The notes: a model not told the origin generated them from the sequence alone. DNA of 64,000 nucleotides from Pisaster brevispinus (GCA_023634235.1 JAMKCF010000001.1:17370258-17434257); one strand, 5' to 3'. Numbered from the stretch's first letter, positions 24,874 through 36,705 are shown. Program-made: numbers and translations.

Positions 24874-27613
24874 TCAGGTGACCAGTGCAGGATGCCGGCC
24901 ACAAGCTCTTTCGTGTGAAAATAGTCCGATTCTTGACGTCACACATCTGCCACAATGCCAACACGCCAAGACCGGTAGTGTGCAGGCAGTAGGTGGCAGA
25001 GGGGGTAGTAGCTCCCGTTCATGACGACTCCGCCGTTTAGCATCTGCCTCTGCTGCTCTTGCCACTTCAGCTGAAGCAGATCCCGCTAGCACTGCAGCTC
25101 GCCAGGGGCTGTCCTATTCTTTGCTGTACTTTCCCATTGCTGGACATTAATGCCAGCAGCCTTGAGGTGTCTTTTCGTGCAGTCAGAGTAGTGGAGTCAT
25201 GGTCGCCCAACATTACGTTTACCGTTAGAGAGCTCGCTGTACCTCACAGCTTTCGGCATTCTGTCATTCTCCATTCTGACCACACGACCGGTCCAAAAAA
25301 GCTGTCGCTTCAGGAGCATTGCCTCGTGACTGGGTAATCCAGCCAGCTGTAGAACCTTGTTATTTGTCACATGGTCAGACCACCTGACACCAAGGATACA
25401 GGTTCTCAGGTGCCGTAGGAAGACCCTGGACAGGCGGTGAATGTGTCTACGGTATAGTGTGTAGGACTCTGAGCTGTACAGGAGGCAGAATAGTACAACG
25501 GCTCTGTAGAATTTGCACTTTGTTGTTTTGGTAATGCTGTGCATACTCCACAGCCGGTCACGCAGGCGACCAAAAGCAGCACAGGCTGAGCGGATTTGCA
25601 TGGACAGCTCTTTCTCAAGACGGCAGTCGCTGGAAACAGTGCTTCCAAGGTAAACGAAGGAGTCCAGGATCTTGAGTGGCTCGCCATTTAGCACGATGTT
25701 TGGTTCAATGTTTGGAGTTCCAGGAGCTGGTTTGTAGAGTACCTCGGTTTTTCTGATGTCGATAGTCAGCCCGAAGGAAGCAGATGCTGCACCAAACTTG
25801 TCCAGAATCTTCTGCAGGTCCTACGCAGTTTGAGACAAGGCTAGTGTCGTCAGCGTAGAGCAGATCACGTGCACACCACTGATGGACCTTTGTCTTGGCT
25901 TTTAGACGTCGCGGGTTGAAAAGCTTGCCCTCAGTTCGAGTTGTTAGATAGACGCCTTCAGTGACATTCCCGGTTTGCGCCTTCAGTGACATCCCGGTTT
26001 GCAACTTCCAGTACAGCGGTCAGGAAGAGTGTGAACAAAGTAGGGGCCAGGACACAGCCCTTTCTCACAGTGTGTGCAACAGAGAAAGGGTCTGAGGCTT
26101 CACCATCGACAAGAACTTGTGCCAGCATGTCGTCATGGAAGCCTCGAAGAATGACGACGAATTTCGCTGGGCAGCTATATTTTGATAAAAGACACCAGAG
26201 GCACATACAGCACAGGCACATACGGCTGACTGAGTCAATGCCTTTAAAAAATCAACAAAGACGATGTACAGAGGCATGCTCTGCTCAAAAGACTTTTCCT
26301 GAAGTTGACGCAGTGTAAAAATCATGTCTACTGTTCCAAGGCCTGCACAGAATCCGCACTGTGCTTCAGGAAGTACGTCGTTAGCTACGGATTGAAGTCG
26401 CTTGAGCATAATCTTCCCAAGGACTTTGCCAGCGATTGCAAGGAGCGAAGTACCACGGTAGTTGTCTCAGTCTTGACAGTTACCTTTCTTCTTGTAGATG
26501 ACAATCAAAGCATCTTTTTTGCCCACCAATCATCGTCCATGCGTCGTAGTTCCCTCTGCAGATTTGCCTTTGCCTGTGCATGCTGTTGGATTGCAGCAGG
26601 TGAGGAAGGGTTGTTAAATCAGGCATGGAGGGCTGTGCGATTGACAGAGAGCAGTTCCTCTATCTCTGGGTCGTTTTCTGGAAACCAGTCAGAGTTCTTT
26701 CGACGTTGACGACCAAGTGACGTGGCTGACGCAGAGTAGACAGCTGAGCGGAATCTGGCCAACTGACCATGGCTGAATCTCCAGCTGCCGATGATGCAGT
26801 CTCCAGAGCATTGTGCAAGGCCGCGCATAGAAGAATTTTCCCATCATTGGAGTTCAGCTTGGCGATGTTGAGCCTGCGCTTATCCTTAGGGAGTCCACAA
26901 ATATGCGGCACAGGAAGGTCCATCTTCAGAATGCACCTGATGAGCTTATGGTTTGTTGAACAGTCGGCACCACGCATTGCACGGGTGATACAGACGTCTG
27001 AAAGATGCTTTCTACGTGTGATGACATAGTCCAGGAGATGCCACCTCTTTGATCTAGGATGCTGCCAGGAAAAAGACCAGTTATCGGACGTTTTGAAGTA
27101 ACCGTTTGTTACTGCAAGGTCGAAATCCGCACAGATTAAGAGCAGTAACTCACCATTGGCATTGCAGTCACCTCTCCCGAACTTGCCCAACACATGTCCC
27201 CAAGTTCTGTGGTCATCACCAACATGTGCATTGAATTCACCCAGAACCACCAATATGTCTGTGGCTGGCACTGATTGAAGGACCTTGAACAATTCCTCAT
27301 AGAACTTCTCCTTTGCTTCTAAGCTGCTTGGCAAGTTTGGTGCGTATATGCTGACTAGTGTGACATAGGTTGTGTTCTTGAGTGGCATCCGAAGAGTCAT
27401 GATGCGATCTGACATGGCTTTTGGGATTTCTGTAAGATTTCTGGCATCGTCATTGGCAACAGTGAAACCAACGCTTGAAGTGCCTTTTCGAGTGTCAAAG
27501 CAGCGAGACCAGTAGAAGGTGAAATTTTTCTCCTGGACTGCTCCAGAATCTGCAAACCTCGTCTCTGACAGAGCAGCAACATCGATGTTGTATCGAAAAA
27601 GTTCCTTTGCCAC
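24874..27613 (-). pseudogene. Broken LINE ORF: APE endonuclease, RT, C-terminal finger
   Basis: The frame is split into at least five pieces. 26660-27613 (317 codons) holds the endonuclease: ALSETR near residue 14, GEFNAHVGD near 125, WHLLDYVITR near 191. 26065-26409 holds an RT block (LPEAQCGFCAGLGTVDMIF, YIVFVDFLKA). 25705-26004 holds LLYADDTSLV, the RT active-site block. 25197-25694 holds the thumb-like region (YLGSTVSSD, FYRAVVLFCLLY). 24874-25092 ends with a Cys/His motif of the type C-x2-C-x2-C...SRIGLFSH. Two endonuclease positions usually Asp are changed: GEFN instead of GDFN, and TNHK instead of TDH(R/K). It is non-functional by several independent lesions. Confidence 0.85.
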
Positions 27614-27858
27614 CAGTGCAGTGCACCTTCGTGCACAGTTGGCATTTGTGTCCAGGAGGGACCTGCCATTCCAGCTTCCAAGGACAAGTTTTGTTTTTGT
27701 TTTCTGTCTATCTTGATTTCGCCCACATGAAAATGGAGTCCCGCTGACCGTGTGGTGCCAGCCAGGATTGTGAATGACGAACCCTTTTTACTCCACCTTT
27801 TCTAGGGGCTTCTCCAATGTGGGGCAGGCAGGGCATCCCTAAATAGGGCCCCGCCTGG

Positions 27859-28374
27859 TCATCCTAGGAAGGACCTCATACTGCCGTCGTAATCGGCAAG
27901 GCATGTGACCAACACTCCAAGGCCGCTCATGTGCAGAGATCCCACTACCAGCCTCCAGCCACTCAAGCCTGCCGCAGTACCCTTTCGCTGTGAGACTTTG
28001 AAAAATGTGTAGACGTTTTTGACGTTGACTACAATATCGTTGCCTGCGCAGTGAGTTAAGAACAGCCTACCTTGCGCAGGAGTAGGCTGACTCTCTGGAC
28101 CTTCACCCCATGAGTCCAACGGAAAGCAGAAGCTCGATGGTTGGTAGAAGTGATGGTTGCCCCGCAGTGTCCAGCTAACTAAGACTAGTTGGCCCCTGCC
28201 ATAGTCCCATGCGTTAAGCTTCCAGGTCGTTGGTAGGCACCAGGTGGAAAAGCTGCCGGGGGGGAAGGGAGAATCTCCCAGACAACTGCCAGCATACCTG
28301 CAGAAGCGCTGCTGCTGCCCAGCACTAGGGTTTGAATTAGGAGTTTGCCTTCTCTTAGGTAGGCTGCCTCCCAC
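27859..28374 (-). other. Open 171-codon segment in the LINE 5' region
   Basis: Lies just upstream of the endonuclease ORF on the same strand, so it could be leader or a remnant of a first ORF. The translation (WDYGRGQLVLVSWTLRGNHH, GLSGWRLVVGSLHMSGLGVL) has no zinc knuckle, esterase or other ORF1 feature that I recognise. It may be just untranslated leader that happens to be open. Confidence 0.35.
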
Positions 28375-28470
28375 GGCTTATGAGCCCCACCTGCCCGGGT
28401 TTGAGATCAGAGTACCTTCTCCTAGGTAGGCTATTTTCCAAGATTTACGAGCCCTACCTGCCCGGAGCAA
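28328..28470. repeat. 71-bp tandem duplication in the LINE leader
   Basis: Copies start with GGGTTTGA at 28328 and 28399. Each contains a CTTAGGTAGGCT or CCTAGGTAGGCT block and ends in CCCACCTGCCCGG or CCCTACCTGCCCGG. Tandem repeats in LINE 5' leaders are common and often hold promoter activity; that role is inference here. Confidence 0.7.
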
Positions 28471-28565
28471 TCTGGTTTTAAGGCGCCAGAAACCCGCCTG
28501 CACACCTCTGCCCACAGTTCGCAACAGGGATCGGCACATGAAGCCAGGCAGTAGGAGTTTGACTA

Positions 28566-29660
28566 GGAGAGGCTATGTGAGACGCAAACCATATGGGACA
28601 TTTCATGTGTGTGAAGTGGCTCATTGGAAAGTCCAGGTGTGTCTAATGATCGACATTTAATCTGCCATCTAGCTAATAGCTGAAATTGGTGAAGTGAAAA
28701 GATTCCTGTTAATTTAATACACCATTTTCATACTTTTTGGGGCAAAAAATAAACAAACTAGTTATCGACAAGAAATTTTCCTATATAAATAAAAAAAAGA
28801 CAAAGGACAATTAAAAAATTTAATATATGTAGACCACCAGTAAACAAATGAAAACAATGTTCTGTTCAGTTGGAATTTTGAAGGGCAGTTAGAATTTGGT
28901 AATTTTCCCCCTAACTTCACTGAAATTGTGGGGTTCGTGTGTTACCAGATGTGCTTTATTTCAACAATAATAAGAGTATTTGTATTATTAAAAGCTATTG
29001 ATGTTACCCTCCTCTAGGTAAAGGGGTATGTTCCTTTTTGTGGAATAAAACAAGAAATGAAATGAAAAAAATCGAAAATCAAAATCGAAAAAAAATCGAA
29101 ACTTATCCCATTTTAAGCTTTTCCCTTACATCATTAATACAAGAAATTAAAGTTATAACACTACTGGATTTGTATTCATCTAAAACAAAACTGATTAGAT
29201 TCAGTCTGAAAGCTTTTTGATTATGAATTTCATACCAGTATTGATCTTCTCTGAAATGTCAAAGTAGAGAAAAAACATTTTAAGGACAATGTGGTCTCAT
29301 GGAATGTACATGGTTTTCACTATTTCATCCTGATTCACATTTTTTTCCAAAATATATGTTGATTTACAAAAAGTTAGAACACCGCATTTTTAGCTTTACC
29401 AATCATGTATATTTACCTTTAAAGATTTGAGAATTTAAAAACACATCTGTTGTGGTGCTATACAGCACTGTTGGGAGCATCACAATTTTAACATACCATT
29501 CAGTTTTACTAAAACTGCTTCCATTCTAATTCATAATATTAAAATATTATGAATTATAAAACTGCTTTTATTAAAATAAGAATAATCTTACATACAATGA
29601 ATGATATAAAAGTACGTTATCTGTCAATGCCCAAAACAAAGAAATGATCTTAATCCATGA
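28566..29660. other. Intergenic, AT-rich, no gene seen
   Basis: No recognisable coding region. Contains A-rich runs and the palindrome listed separately. Confidence 0.5.
29528..29555. repeat. AT-rich perfect palindrome
   Basis: Arms AATTCATAATAT and the exact complement are separated by TAAA, 12 bp each. Chance is possible in such AT-rich DNA. Confidence 0.6.
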
Positions 29661-29670
29661 GCTATAACAA

Positions 29671-30395
29671 CTAGTTTTTGCTGTTTACAAATTCTGTAAG
29701 GGCCATTACATTTGCCTCGGGCAAAAAAGCTCTTATTGTTCTTAAGTTTAGGAATGAAGGCCTAAAACCTGCATTTCCCCAGGCAACCACACAAAGTGCC
29801 TCATCTACAACAATATGACTAATAAAGTCTTTCATTGACTTCAGTTCATTCTTTATCACTGTAGATGTAGGTGCTCCAGTGTTTAATGAGATACATAAAT
29901 TGATGATTGCGTAATTTTGTGATGCTATCCATGTGACTGTCTGGAGAATCATCGACATCACTGTCACCACAATCGTGACAGCTGCAATCAGCTGTCTGAC
30001 CTTTGCAGTTTTAAAGCATTGATCAGTTTTTCATTGACGAATATTGTCTGATTGTGTCCAAAATTGTTTGTTCAGTTATTATTGGCATTTAATGGAGATG
30101 CAATGATGATGGCTTTCTTGAATTCACTCAAGTATGGTAGCATTTGAATGATCAGAGATTTGCCATAACCTGTCGGCAGTATGATGAATGTATCACCTGA
30201 AGTAGATGCTACTTCACTAAAGCCTCCACTTGCATTGGCCTCAGCATTGAATAACGCTTTCTCAGCGGGAGAGATGGATTTAATTTGTACCGCAGAGTAC
30301 TAATTAAGGACAAATGCTTGAATGCTTTCTGAAATTTGTTTTCAAAATGTTAAGGCTTCTCCGAGACGAGGTCCACTGATGAATTTGCCATTTTA
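29671..30395 (-). pseudogene. RecQ-like DNA helicase remnant
   Basis: Minus strand. A possible start MANSSVDLVSEKP lies at 30393 and is followed at once by a stop. At about 30110-30250 the frame reads GDTFIILPTGYGKSLIIQML, a Walker A (motif I) as in RecQ helicases, then AIIIASPLNA. Further on (29680-29840) comes HIVVDEALCVVAWGNAGFRP with FLPEANVMALTE, matching the RecQ DEAH box (motif II), the aromatic-rich W-G-x-x-FRP loop and motif III. The Walker B histidine is Leu here (DEAL), and the pieces lie in different frames. The C-terminal helicase half is absent. Such helicase genes occur both in hosts and in mobile elements; the damage says pseudogene. Confidence 0.75.
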
Positions 30396-30638
30396 ATTCA
30401 TGTCATCAAGATGTCACCATCAGTAAAACTTATAGTATCGCGCGATTACAGAATCGATACTAAGTATTTGTGCGAATATCGATACTTAGTTTACGTGCAA
30501 AATCTTACGCGTTTTCTTATTCGATACCAATAGATTCGGCGAATTATTTCAAACAATTAAAAAGTACATACGGCAAATTAAAACAAACTTAAAAAGTAAA
30601 CAGAGACAATCGAAACTTCACGCTCACACTTTGATTAC

Positions 30639-30723
30639 ATGATGGAGAAAGGACAATTTTCTAGCCTACATGCAGCAATTACAGGAGGCCTAATGGCCAC
30701 AATTGCTGACATGTCGGAAGTTG
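30639..30723 (+). other. Possible small first exon
   Basis: Two adjacent ATGs open a frame of 28 codons (MMEKGQFSSLHAAITGGLMA at its start) that ends at G|GTAAGT, a consensus splice donor. No matching acceptor or downstream exon could be assigned. It lies between the helicase remnant and the ISL2EU element. Confidence 0.2.
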
Positions 30724-31367
30724 GTAAGTTATTAATATTTTTTCTATCAAATATAAATGACCTTTTCAAGTTATTGTAACGAAAAAAAATAATGTGAGGG
30801 AATTACTGTAATGTCTTCCTTAACTTTCTTGGTTAACTAACTGTTCGGGTGAGCGTGTGCTGGAGCAGAGGGCGAGTGTAGACATCATCGATGAACAAAA
30901 TGATGGTACAAGAAACAAACTTTTATTTATAATTTATTTGCCTGATTTAACGATTGCAAGTACAAACATATAGCTTGTAGATATGAGAGGCAAGTCTCTG
31001 GTGTATGGAGCAAGTCGGAGCACTCAAGGATGACAATCTGAATAAGAACTTTTTTGGAAGGAGAATTTGGGGGATCTTATAGGGTTTCTGGAGGTGGGGT
31101 ATATCTAGATTTAGCAATGTCACAGAGAAAATACATAACATCAGTGACATCATTTCCTAGAATAAGTTTGGATGAGGTAATAGTCAGCAGGGGAGTAATG
31201 GTCAGTGTCTTAGGGGACCTTGAGGTCTTAGCATAGGAATGTGTGTGGTGTGTTTTACAAGATAAGGGAGTGAGCTTTGAAGTGAAATGGACCACCTGTT
31301 GACAATGTTATGATTACAGGGGTTTGGGGGAATGGTGAATTTAGTGTAAGGAAATGAGCCTTACTAT
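30724..31367. other. Intergenic between helicase remnant and ISL2EU element
   Basis: No gene recognised. The presumed target dinucleotide AT lies at 31366-31367 directly before the transposon. Confidence 0.45.
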
Positions 31368-31480
31368 AGACGATGTGACCCGTGACGTCACAGCGATTCC
31401 CAAATAACATGCGCGCGCATGTTGGCAGGCAACAACAACGCGCAGCCATCTTTGTTTATGCACACATTGCCTACAATTGT
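31368..31480 (+). repeat. Left terminal inverted repeat of ISL2EU element
   Basis: Shares with the right end, in the same order, ATGT-x-ACCC-x-TG, GGCAGGCAA, ACAAC-x-CGCGC, TTTATG-x-ACA and a GCACACATTGC-like block. The similarity is gapped, so the arms are old. A GCGCGCGC patch at 31411-31419 is unusually CpG-rich for the region. Confidence 0.65.
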
Positions 31481-31595
31481 ATCGAAACGATCGCACGTAC
31501 AAAATATTCTTTGAATTTCAAGATATTATTTTGCCTCGTCATGAAGCCAATCAAGATTTGGTGGATCATATGGATCAGAGGATCGTCAGCAATAC

Positions 31596-34216
31596 TTGAG
31601 TAAGCTGAAAACGACTTTCAGCTCCGAAATTCTTCCAGATCCGTCAGAAGACGAAACGAAATGGCCGCATATGCAGTATGCAGACCTGTACAATTATTTG
31701 ATAGGTACACCGAGTGAGTTCACTCATGAGTCGTTGAAAGCGTACCGATCGCTTGAAGCTTACAATTATTTCTTTGTGGCCATGTTCAACGATGCTAATT
31801 CTATGACGTTCCCTCTACAGAATTTTGCTTTGTACGGTCCTTGGTCCTCCCTGGCCAAAGGCAAAACCTGAAGAACGATTCTGAATTGTACGACGCTTGG
31901 GTCTGTCTAAACAACTCTGGTGTCATTCATGTAGCGGCATGCTCTTGTATGGCTGGGTAAGTTTTATAAATTGTGTGATCAGCCGATCTTTGTTGAAGAA
32001 AATATATTTGTGAAAAATGTCTTATTTGAAAAATATTTATTTGTTTATTATTGGCCATTTGCTCATATTGTGGCCTTACAACATGCCTTACAATTAGTTT
32101 ACATTTTTTCCCCCGTCAAGTATCATGATCCATGGTCTCGGCTTACGATTGTGTAACATGTTGTAAATTTGTGTAGGCCTTGTCTTTCTTTTCTTTTTCC
32201 CCCGTCAAACTAAAATGAGTAAACTTGCAGCATTAACATTGAGTTTTTTATTTTTATTTTCTAACCCTAAGCCAGTAAGCATGGTCCTCCATGCCCCTAA
32301 TTGTAGGCTTTGTCAGTTGTCAGGCTGAAATTTGTGTATGATTTTGAAAGAAACATGATCATGTTCATTAGCTCTTAAGAGTTGCTTTCTGGTCACTTGC
32401 ACTGAGTTAGTCATTTGACTGGCAGGTTAAATAAAAAACTCTAATACAAACAGGTTATTTCTAGATAGACCATACATGTAAAAATGAGTTAAGTATGAGT
32501 TAAAACGTGTAAGATTAACTTTCATATCTCCTTTTCGCACCTTCCAATTTGTGGCCAACATTCACTTCCTTACATTATTGTTTTTGTCTAATTGTTTCAG
32601 ATTGGGGGCCGCATATTCGCATGTCGCAGCCATCATGTACAGGATAGAAGCAGCAGTGCGTCTGGGTTACACTGCAGAACACAGCAACCAGCAAACCTTG
32701 CCGTTGGAAAGCAGCCAAGAAGAAGGTGAGAATATAAGCCTCTATGGCAATGATAAAATCATGGAATTAATAGCCGCAGTAATGAAATGGGAAATTGAAG
32801 TTTCCAAGGTGAACAATGAAAATCAAACATACAAGAACCCTTAGAAGTCAATGAAATTGTTCATATTTAGCATAGGGTTATCCACCATATTAAAATTTTA
32901 CTGATTTGTGATATTTCCTCATGTCAATACTACTCATATGCTGAAGAATAATCATCCTACTTTCTCCCATGCACACTATTTTCAATGAAAACAAATATTC
33001 ATTGAACAAAGCAATGGGCATGTGAGAGTTTAAAAAAAATGAAACTGTTATAATTGTTTTTGATTGTCATTCTGAGGAATTAATCTTTCTTAATGCACTT
33101 TTGTAAAGGTTCAACCGGCAGCGATTGAAGACATCAACTTCAGTCGTCCAAAACAGTTTGAGACGAAGCTGAGACAGAAGAAGAGGAAGCAGGTGACTCC
33201 AGCTGAACTAATAACTGCAGCAGACTGGGATGAACTGCAAGCAATCGCACCACAGGCTGCAGTTCTGACATCGCTGGATAGTGCCATTGACTCCTCAGAG
33301 ACGGATTCAGCATCTGAGGATGAGGAGGCTGGGTTGCCAGAACCACTAACCAGTTGGTTTAATATTGATTTCCAAGAGCTGAGCAAATTGGAGCTGGAAG
33401 AGGTTGTTGCAACAGAAATGTTAAAAGTTTAAAGAGGAGTTTTCAATCCCGGCTATTTTAGCTCTTGAAAGGGCTACATTGTCTCAGTCAGACAGTCCGG
33501 TGTGGTTTGAACACCGTCTAGGGCGTGTAACAGCAAGCAAGGCCAAAAGTTTGTACACGCTTAAAGATTCCACAAACCCAGACTGCCTCATCGCAGACAT
33601 CATGGGATACACTCCCCCATTATCTATAAACATGCCAGCCATCAATTGGGGCCTTACTCATGAGGAGGATGCAAGACAGGCATATGCCAAAATGCAGAAA
33701 CTGCTCCACACAGATTTCGTTATTCTTCCAACTGGCCTGTTCTTGCATCCTTCAAAACCATGGATGGGTGCCACCCCTGATGGTACAGTGTGTTGTAAAT
33801 GCTGTGGGGGAGGTATCGTGGAAATCAAATGCCCCTACAGTTTTCGTGACAGCACCATTCCAGAAGCAATGACAGACAGTAGTTTCTTTATGGACATTGA
33901 AGGGTTGAAAGAGAAGCATGCGTATTATTTCCAGGTGCAGTTTCAGTTGATGTGTATTGATCTAGAAAATGCATATTGTGATTTTGTTGTTTGGACATGT
34001 CATGACCTTAAGGTCCAGAGGATAGTAAAAAACCATGCTTTCATAAGTGAAATTGAAAACCAGTTGAACAAAAAATATATTAAGTATATATTTCGAGAAG
34101 TTTTGACTCGTCGTCATGAGCCAAGATGTGCAGATGATGATGGCAGAGTTTGGTGCACATGTCGTAGGCCAAGGTTTGGTAAGATGGTAAAATGTATTCA
34201 CCATATTAGCCATTAA
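31596..34216 (+). pseudogene. YqaJ-nuclease gene of the transposon, with introns and lesions
   Basis: A multi-exon gene. The first recognisable exon (about 31587-31956) runs from LSKLKTTFSS to HVAACSCMAG and ends at a GTAAGT donor. Intron 31957-32600 ends TTGTTTCAG. Exon 32601-32725 (LGAAYSHVAAIMYRIEAAVR, then PCRWKAAKKK in another frame) ends at a GTGAGA donor. The next exon starts at 33109 with VQPAAIEDINF. The CSC...YSH pattern is a SWIM-type zinc finger in which the third ligand, normally Cys, is Tyr. The YqaJ domain (33479-34216) has WFEHRLGRVTASK, WGLTHEEDA, GATPDG (D101), EIKCPYS (E115, K117) and YYFQVQFQL, the complete lambda-exonuclease-fold set. It ends in WCTCRRPRFGKMVKC, the start of a PHD-like finger that then breaks off. 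Frameshifts lie near 32670-32700 and 33431. Confidence 0.85.
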
Positions 34217-34487
34217 TTTAAGACAAAGCTACACAAGTGATATAAATCTTTAGTATATATTTGTTTATCTTTAATATCAATAATTTCTTGTTGGCAACAG
34301 AAATTATGGCAAGAAAGGTTAAGTTATGGAAAATGTATAATTTTTCAAAATTGCAAAAGACAAAAAGAAAGAAACAAATCAAACAAGCAACTTGTACATG
34401 TATGTATCATTGACATGTCTTAAGATTTCCACTCTGGACACTCTGGATTTTGCGGGACTATAACTACCACACTGTTAATTATGCTAT

Positions 34488-35430
34488 CTACTTCTTTGGC
34501 ACAACACTTTTATTTAAGTTGGTTAGCCCTGCACAAATAGTTGTAGTGTCATCAAGCATGTCAACCTGTGTGATAGGGAGGGTGGTTTGTAAAATTTTGA
34601 AAACTTTCATTCGTCCAATTACCCTCTCAACATGAATACGAACTCTGGAGAGCTGCCTAGATGTATCAATTTCTTTTTTAGAAAGTTGTTTTTTGCCTTT
34701 TGTGAATGCAGGAATTCGTAACCTAGCTCCCACCATGGCGAGTTCTTCTTTAATATTAAATCCTCGGTCTGCCAATACTTCATCTCCTCGGTCAAGTTTT
34801 TCAAGAAAACCCGATGAGGCTACCAACTCTTTATCCGAAACCCGGCCACCCCATCCCTTTGATAAAAAACGAATTGCCCCACTTGGTGTTATAGCAACAA
34901 AATACTTAACAGTGTTGTTATGTTTATAATTTGACCATGTTTGACTTCGTGCAGTAAGATTTGTGGCCCTCTCAAAGATTCCAGTACAATCAATGATTGC
35001 AACACACCTTTTTAATTTTTCCTGAAACATTGTGGAAGGTGTTGACAAACTGCCATTCTGTTGGGCCATTCGATTGTTTGCTTTAAAACTAGGGCCATTT
35101 TCGGGATCCAACATGAAAATGTCAGTATCCTTTAAACCAAGTCGTAGTTTCATTAGAACCATGAGCATCTGATTGTGCCAACCAACTGATGTTTTGGACA
35201 CCTTTTTCCACAGCAATACTCTTTGGCGAAGTAGGAGTAGCCACATGAATACTGCTGTGCTTGGCAAGCCTGTGTAGAAAGTGAAGGCCTTGGGGTCGTC
35301 TTTAATTTGAGAATAACCAAAAACGCTCTGTTTGAGAATCTTAACTTCAGCTCTAGCGGCCTCTAAATCTGCTCGAAGGTTGTTCACTTCTTCGCTGTAA
35401 GCCATCTTCTCTTCTTCTAAGGCCTCACAC
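34488..35430 (-). CDS. DDE_Tnp_4-type transposase exon
   Basis: The last exon of the minus-strand gene. The frame opens at a possible acceptor near 35430 (TGTCAAG) and runs 305 codons from the first Met. A coiled-coil-like start (EEVNNLRADLEAARAEVKIL) is followed by FTFYTGLPS. The catalytic core has VAIIDCTGIF (D139), VLADRGFNIKE (D213) and RIHVERVIGRMK (E260), a complete DDE triad, and SNYKHNNTVKYFVAITPSGA between them, typical of this IS5/Harbinger-related fold. The segment at residues 97-128, where family members have a helix-turn-helix, is short and unlike the family, suggesting an internal deletion. It would cut and join the element ends in the nucleus. Confidence 0.85.
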
Positions 35431-35505
35431 CTTGACAGATTGGGATCATCATCATCAATTGTAAATAAATTAAAACATGCAGTTAGATACTACCTCAACG
35501 CATGG

Positions 35506-35829
35506 TTAAAAGTGCAGCATGCTGCACACACTGGCAAATTCAGTTTTCATTACAGACACTTTAAAAAATCTCACCATTGACTCCATCGCGGTTGTCCACT
35601 TGGCCTTCAAACTGCATTTGAAATAATATTTCAGCCACTTCTTGGGTGTCTTCATCACGGCAATGGACAAATTGAGATTCTGGTGCAGAGTATGTCTCCT
35701 TCTGCGGTTGAATCGGTTAAATCTGTCTAATTTCTGGTCATCTGATGTCTGCTTGGATGTTTTTGAATGCGTGAAAATAGACAGAACAAAGTCAGGATTG
35801 CTTGATTGAGTCATCTGAAGTTCTACCTA
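35506..35829 (-). CDS. Probable middle exon of the transposase gene
   Basis: The minus strand shows a TTTTTAG acceptor at about 35830, then VELQMTQSSNPDF and a basic segment (DRFNRFNRRRRHT). It lies between the THAP exon and the DDE exon and keeps an open frame for about 107 codons. Its 3' splice site was not resolved. The basic linker after THAP is compatible with DNA binding or nuclear import. Assignment is by position and openness only. Confidence 0.45.
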
Positions 35830-36364
35830 AAAAATTAAAATTAAACAATATCAATTAATAAATGCAAAGCATCTGCTCAACAGCGTTGGGCTGTATGACA
35901 TCGAGTTATCTATTTTTTGTTTATTATTATAAGTAAAAATGTTGTTATGCCTTAACCCGACGGCAAAAAAACCAGGTATTGTAAATGGTGCAAATTGAAG
36001 AAAAAAACCAAAAACTTAACTTTTTTTCCGTCGTGAATAACTGTTTTTGATATTTTTCCCCTTCTACTTTTGACTATCTGAAAATACAACAATGTGGGCA
36101 AAATAATATTGGGTTTGGGCGAATTAAACGTTGAAAACTACCGACTAGAAACGATTATATGTAATTTGTGATGGCTGCCGTGAGCAACGTTTAGCGGACG
36201 TAATAATAACACCATTAAACCTGGGAAAGTCATGTATGAAGGAGAACTTGCTGATGCCCGCACCAAACCCTGGACCCTTCGAAGAGTGGTAGGTTTTTTT
36301 TCAGTTCACCACTTCATTTATCAATAAATCATTATTTACATGCTTGTACAAAAAAGAGACTTTA

Positions 36365-36613
36365 TCACGAACCTGTTATGAAATGATCGCTGCATATCCT
36401 GGCAAGACTTATCTGATGGTCAGGCCAATTTTCCTGGCGGATTGCACGTAACCAAAGACGACGTTTTTCCCGTTTGAGTGGTGTGCGACCTGATGGAATT
36501 CTGTAAAACTGAATCCGTTTTCCTTCAGCGTTTCTTTGGTTAACCTTTCTTCGGTTTGCACATCCAACGGCACAGCAAGAATCTGGCATGGCTATGTGTG
36601 AATTATTTAACAC
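36365..36613 (-). CDS. THAP zinc-finger exon of the transposase gene
   Basis: A C2CH THAP domain: MPDSCCAVGCANRRK with Cys13/14 and Cys18, FYRIP, LWLRAI (Trp54) and ICSDHF (Cys74, His77). The natural start is probably the second Met (36589), directly before PDSC, as usual for THAP proteins. The exon runs into a CAG|GTTCGT donor-like site at about 36369. THAP domains bind the transposon termini in related elements. No lesion is seen in this exon. Confidence 0.85.
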   Translation of the reverse strand: MLNNSHIAMPDSCCAVGCANRRKVNQRNAEGKRIQFYRIPSGRTPLKREKRRLWLRAIRQENWPDHQISLARICSDHFITGS

Positions 36614-36705
36614 TCTGGCAATGAATTTTCAAGACGAATTATCTGGAAACTTCGAGAGCACCAAATGTTTTTGAGACACGATGTTGAAAATGGCATCTAC
36701 TGGCC

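Larger units (their letters stand above)
24871..28565 (-). mobile_element. Degenerate LINE of a second clade (RTE-like?)
   Basis: Minus strand. From 5' to 3': a leader with tandem repeats (28.3-28.56 kb), an open 171-codon segment (27859-28374), an APE endonuclease, broken reverse transcriptase blocks and a C-terminal Cys/His segment. The protein style (SETRFADSG, WGHVLGKFGRGDCNANGE, FVYLGSTVSSDCRLEKE) matches elements often annotated as endonuclease-reverse transcriptase or craniofacial-development-protein-2-like. It is not the clade of the 5.1 kb LINE. The RTE assignment is tentative. Borders are approximate and no target duplication was found. Confidence 0.75.
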
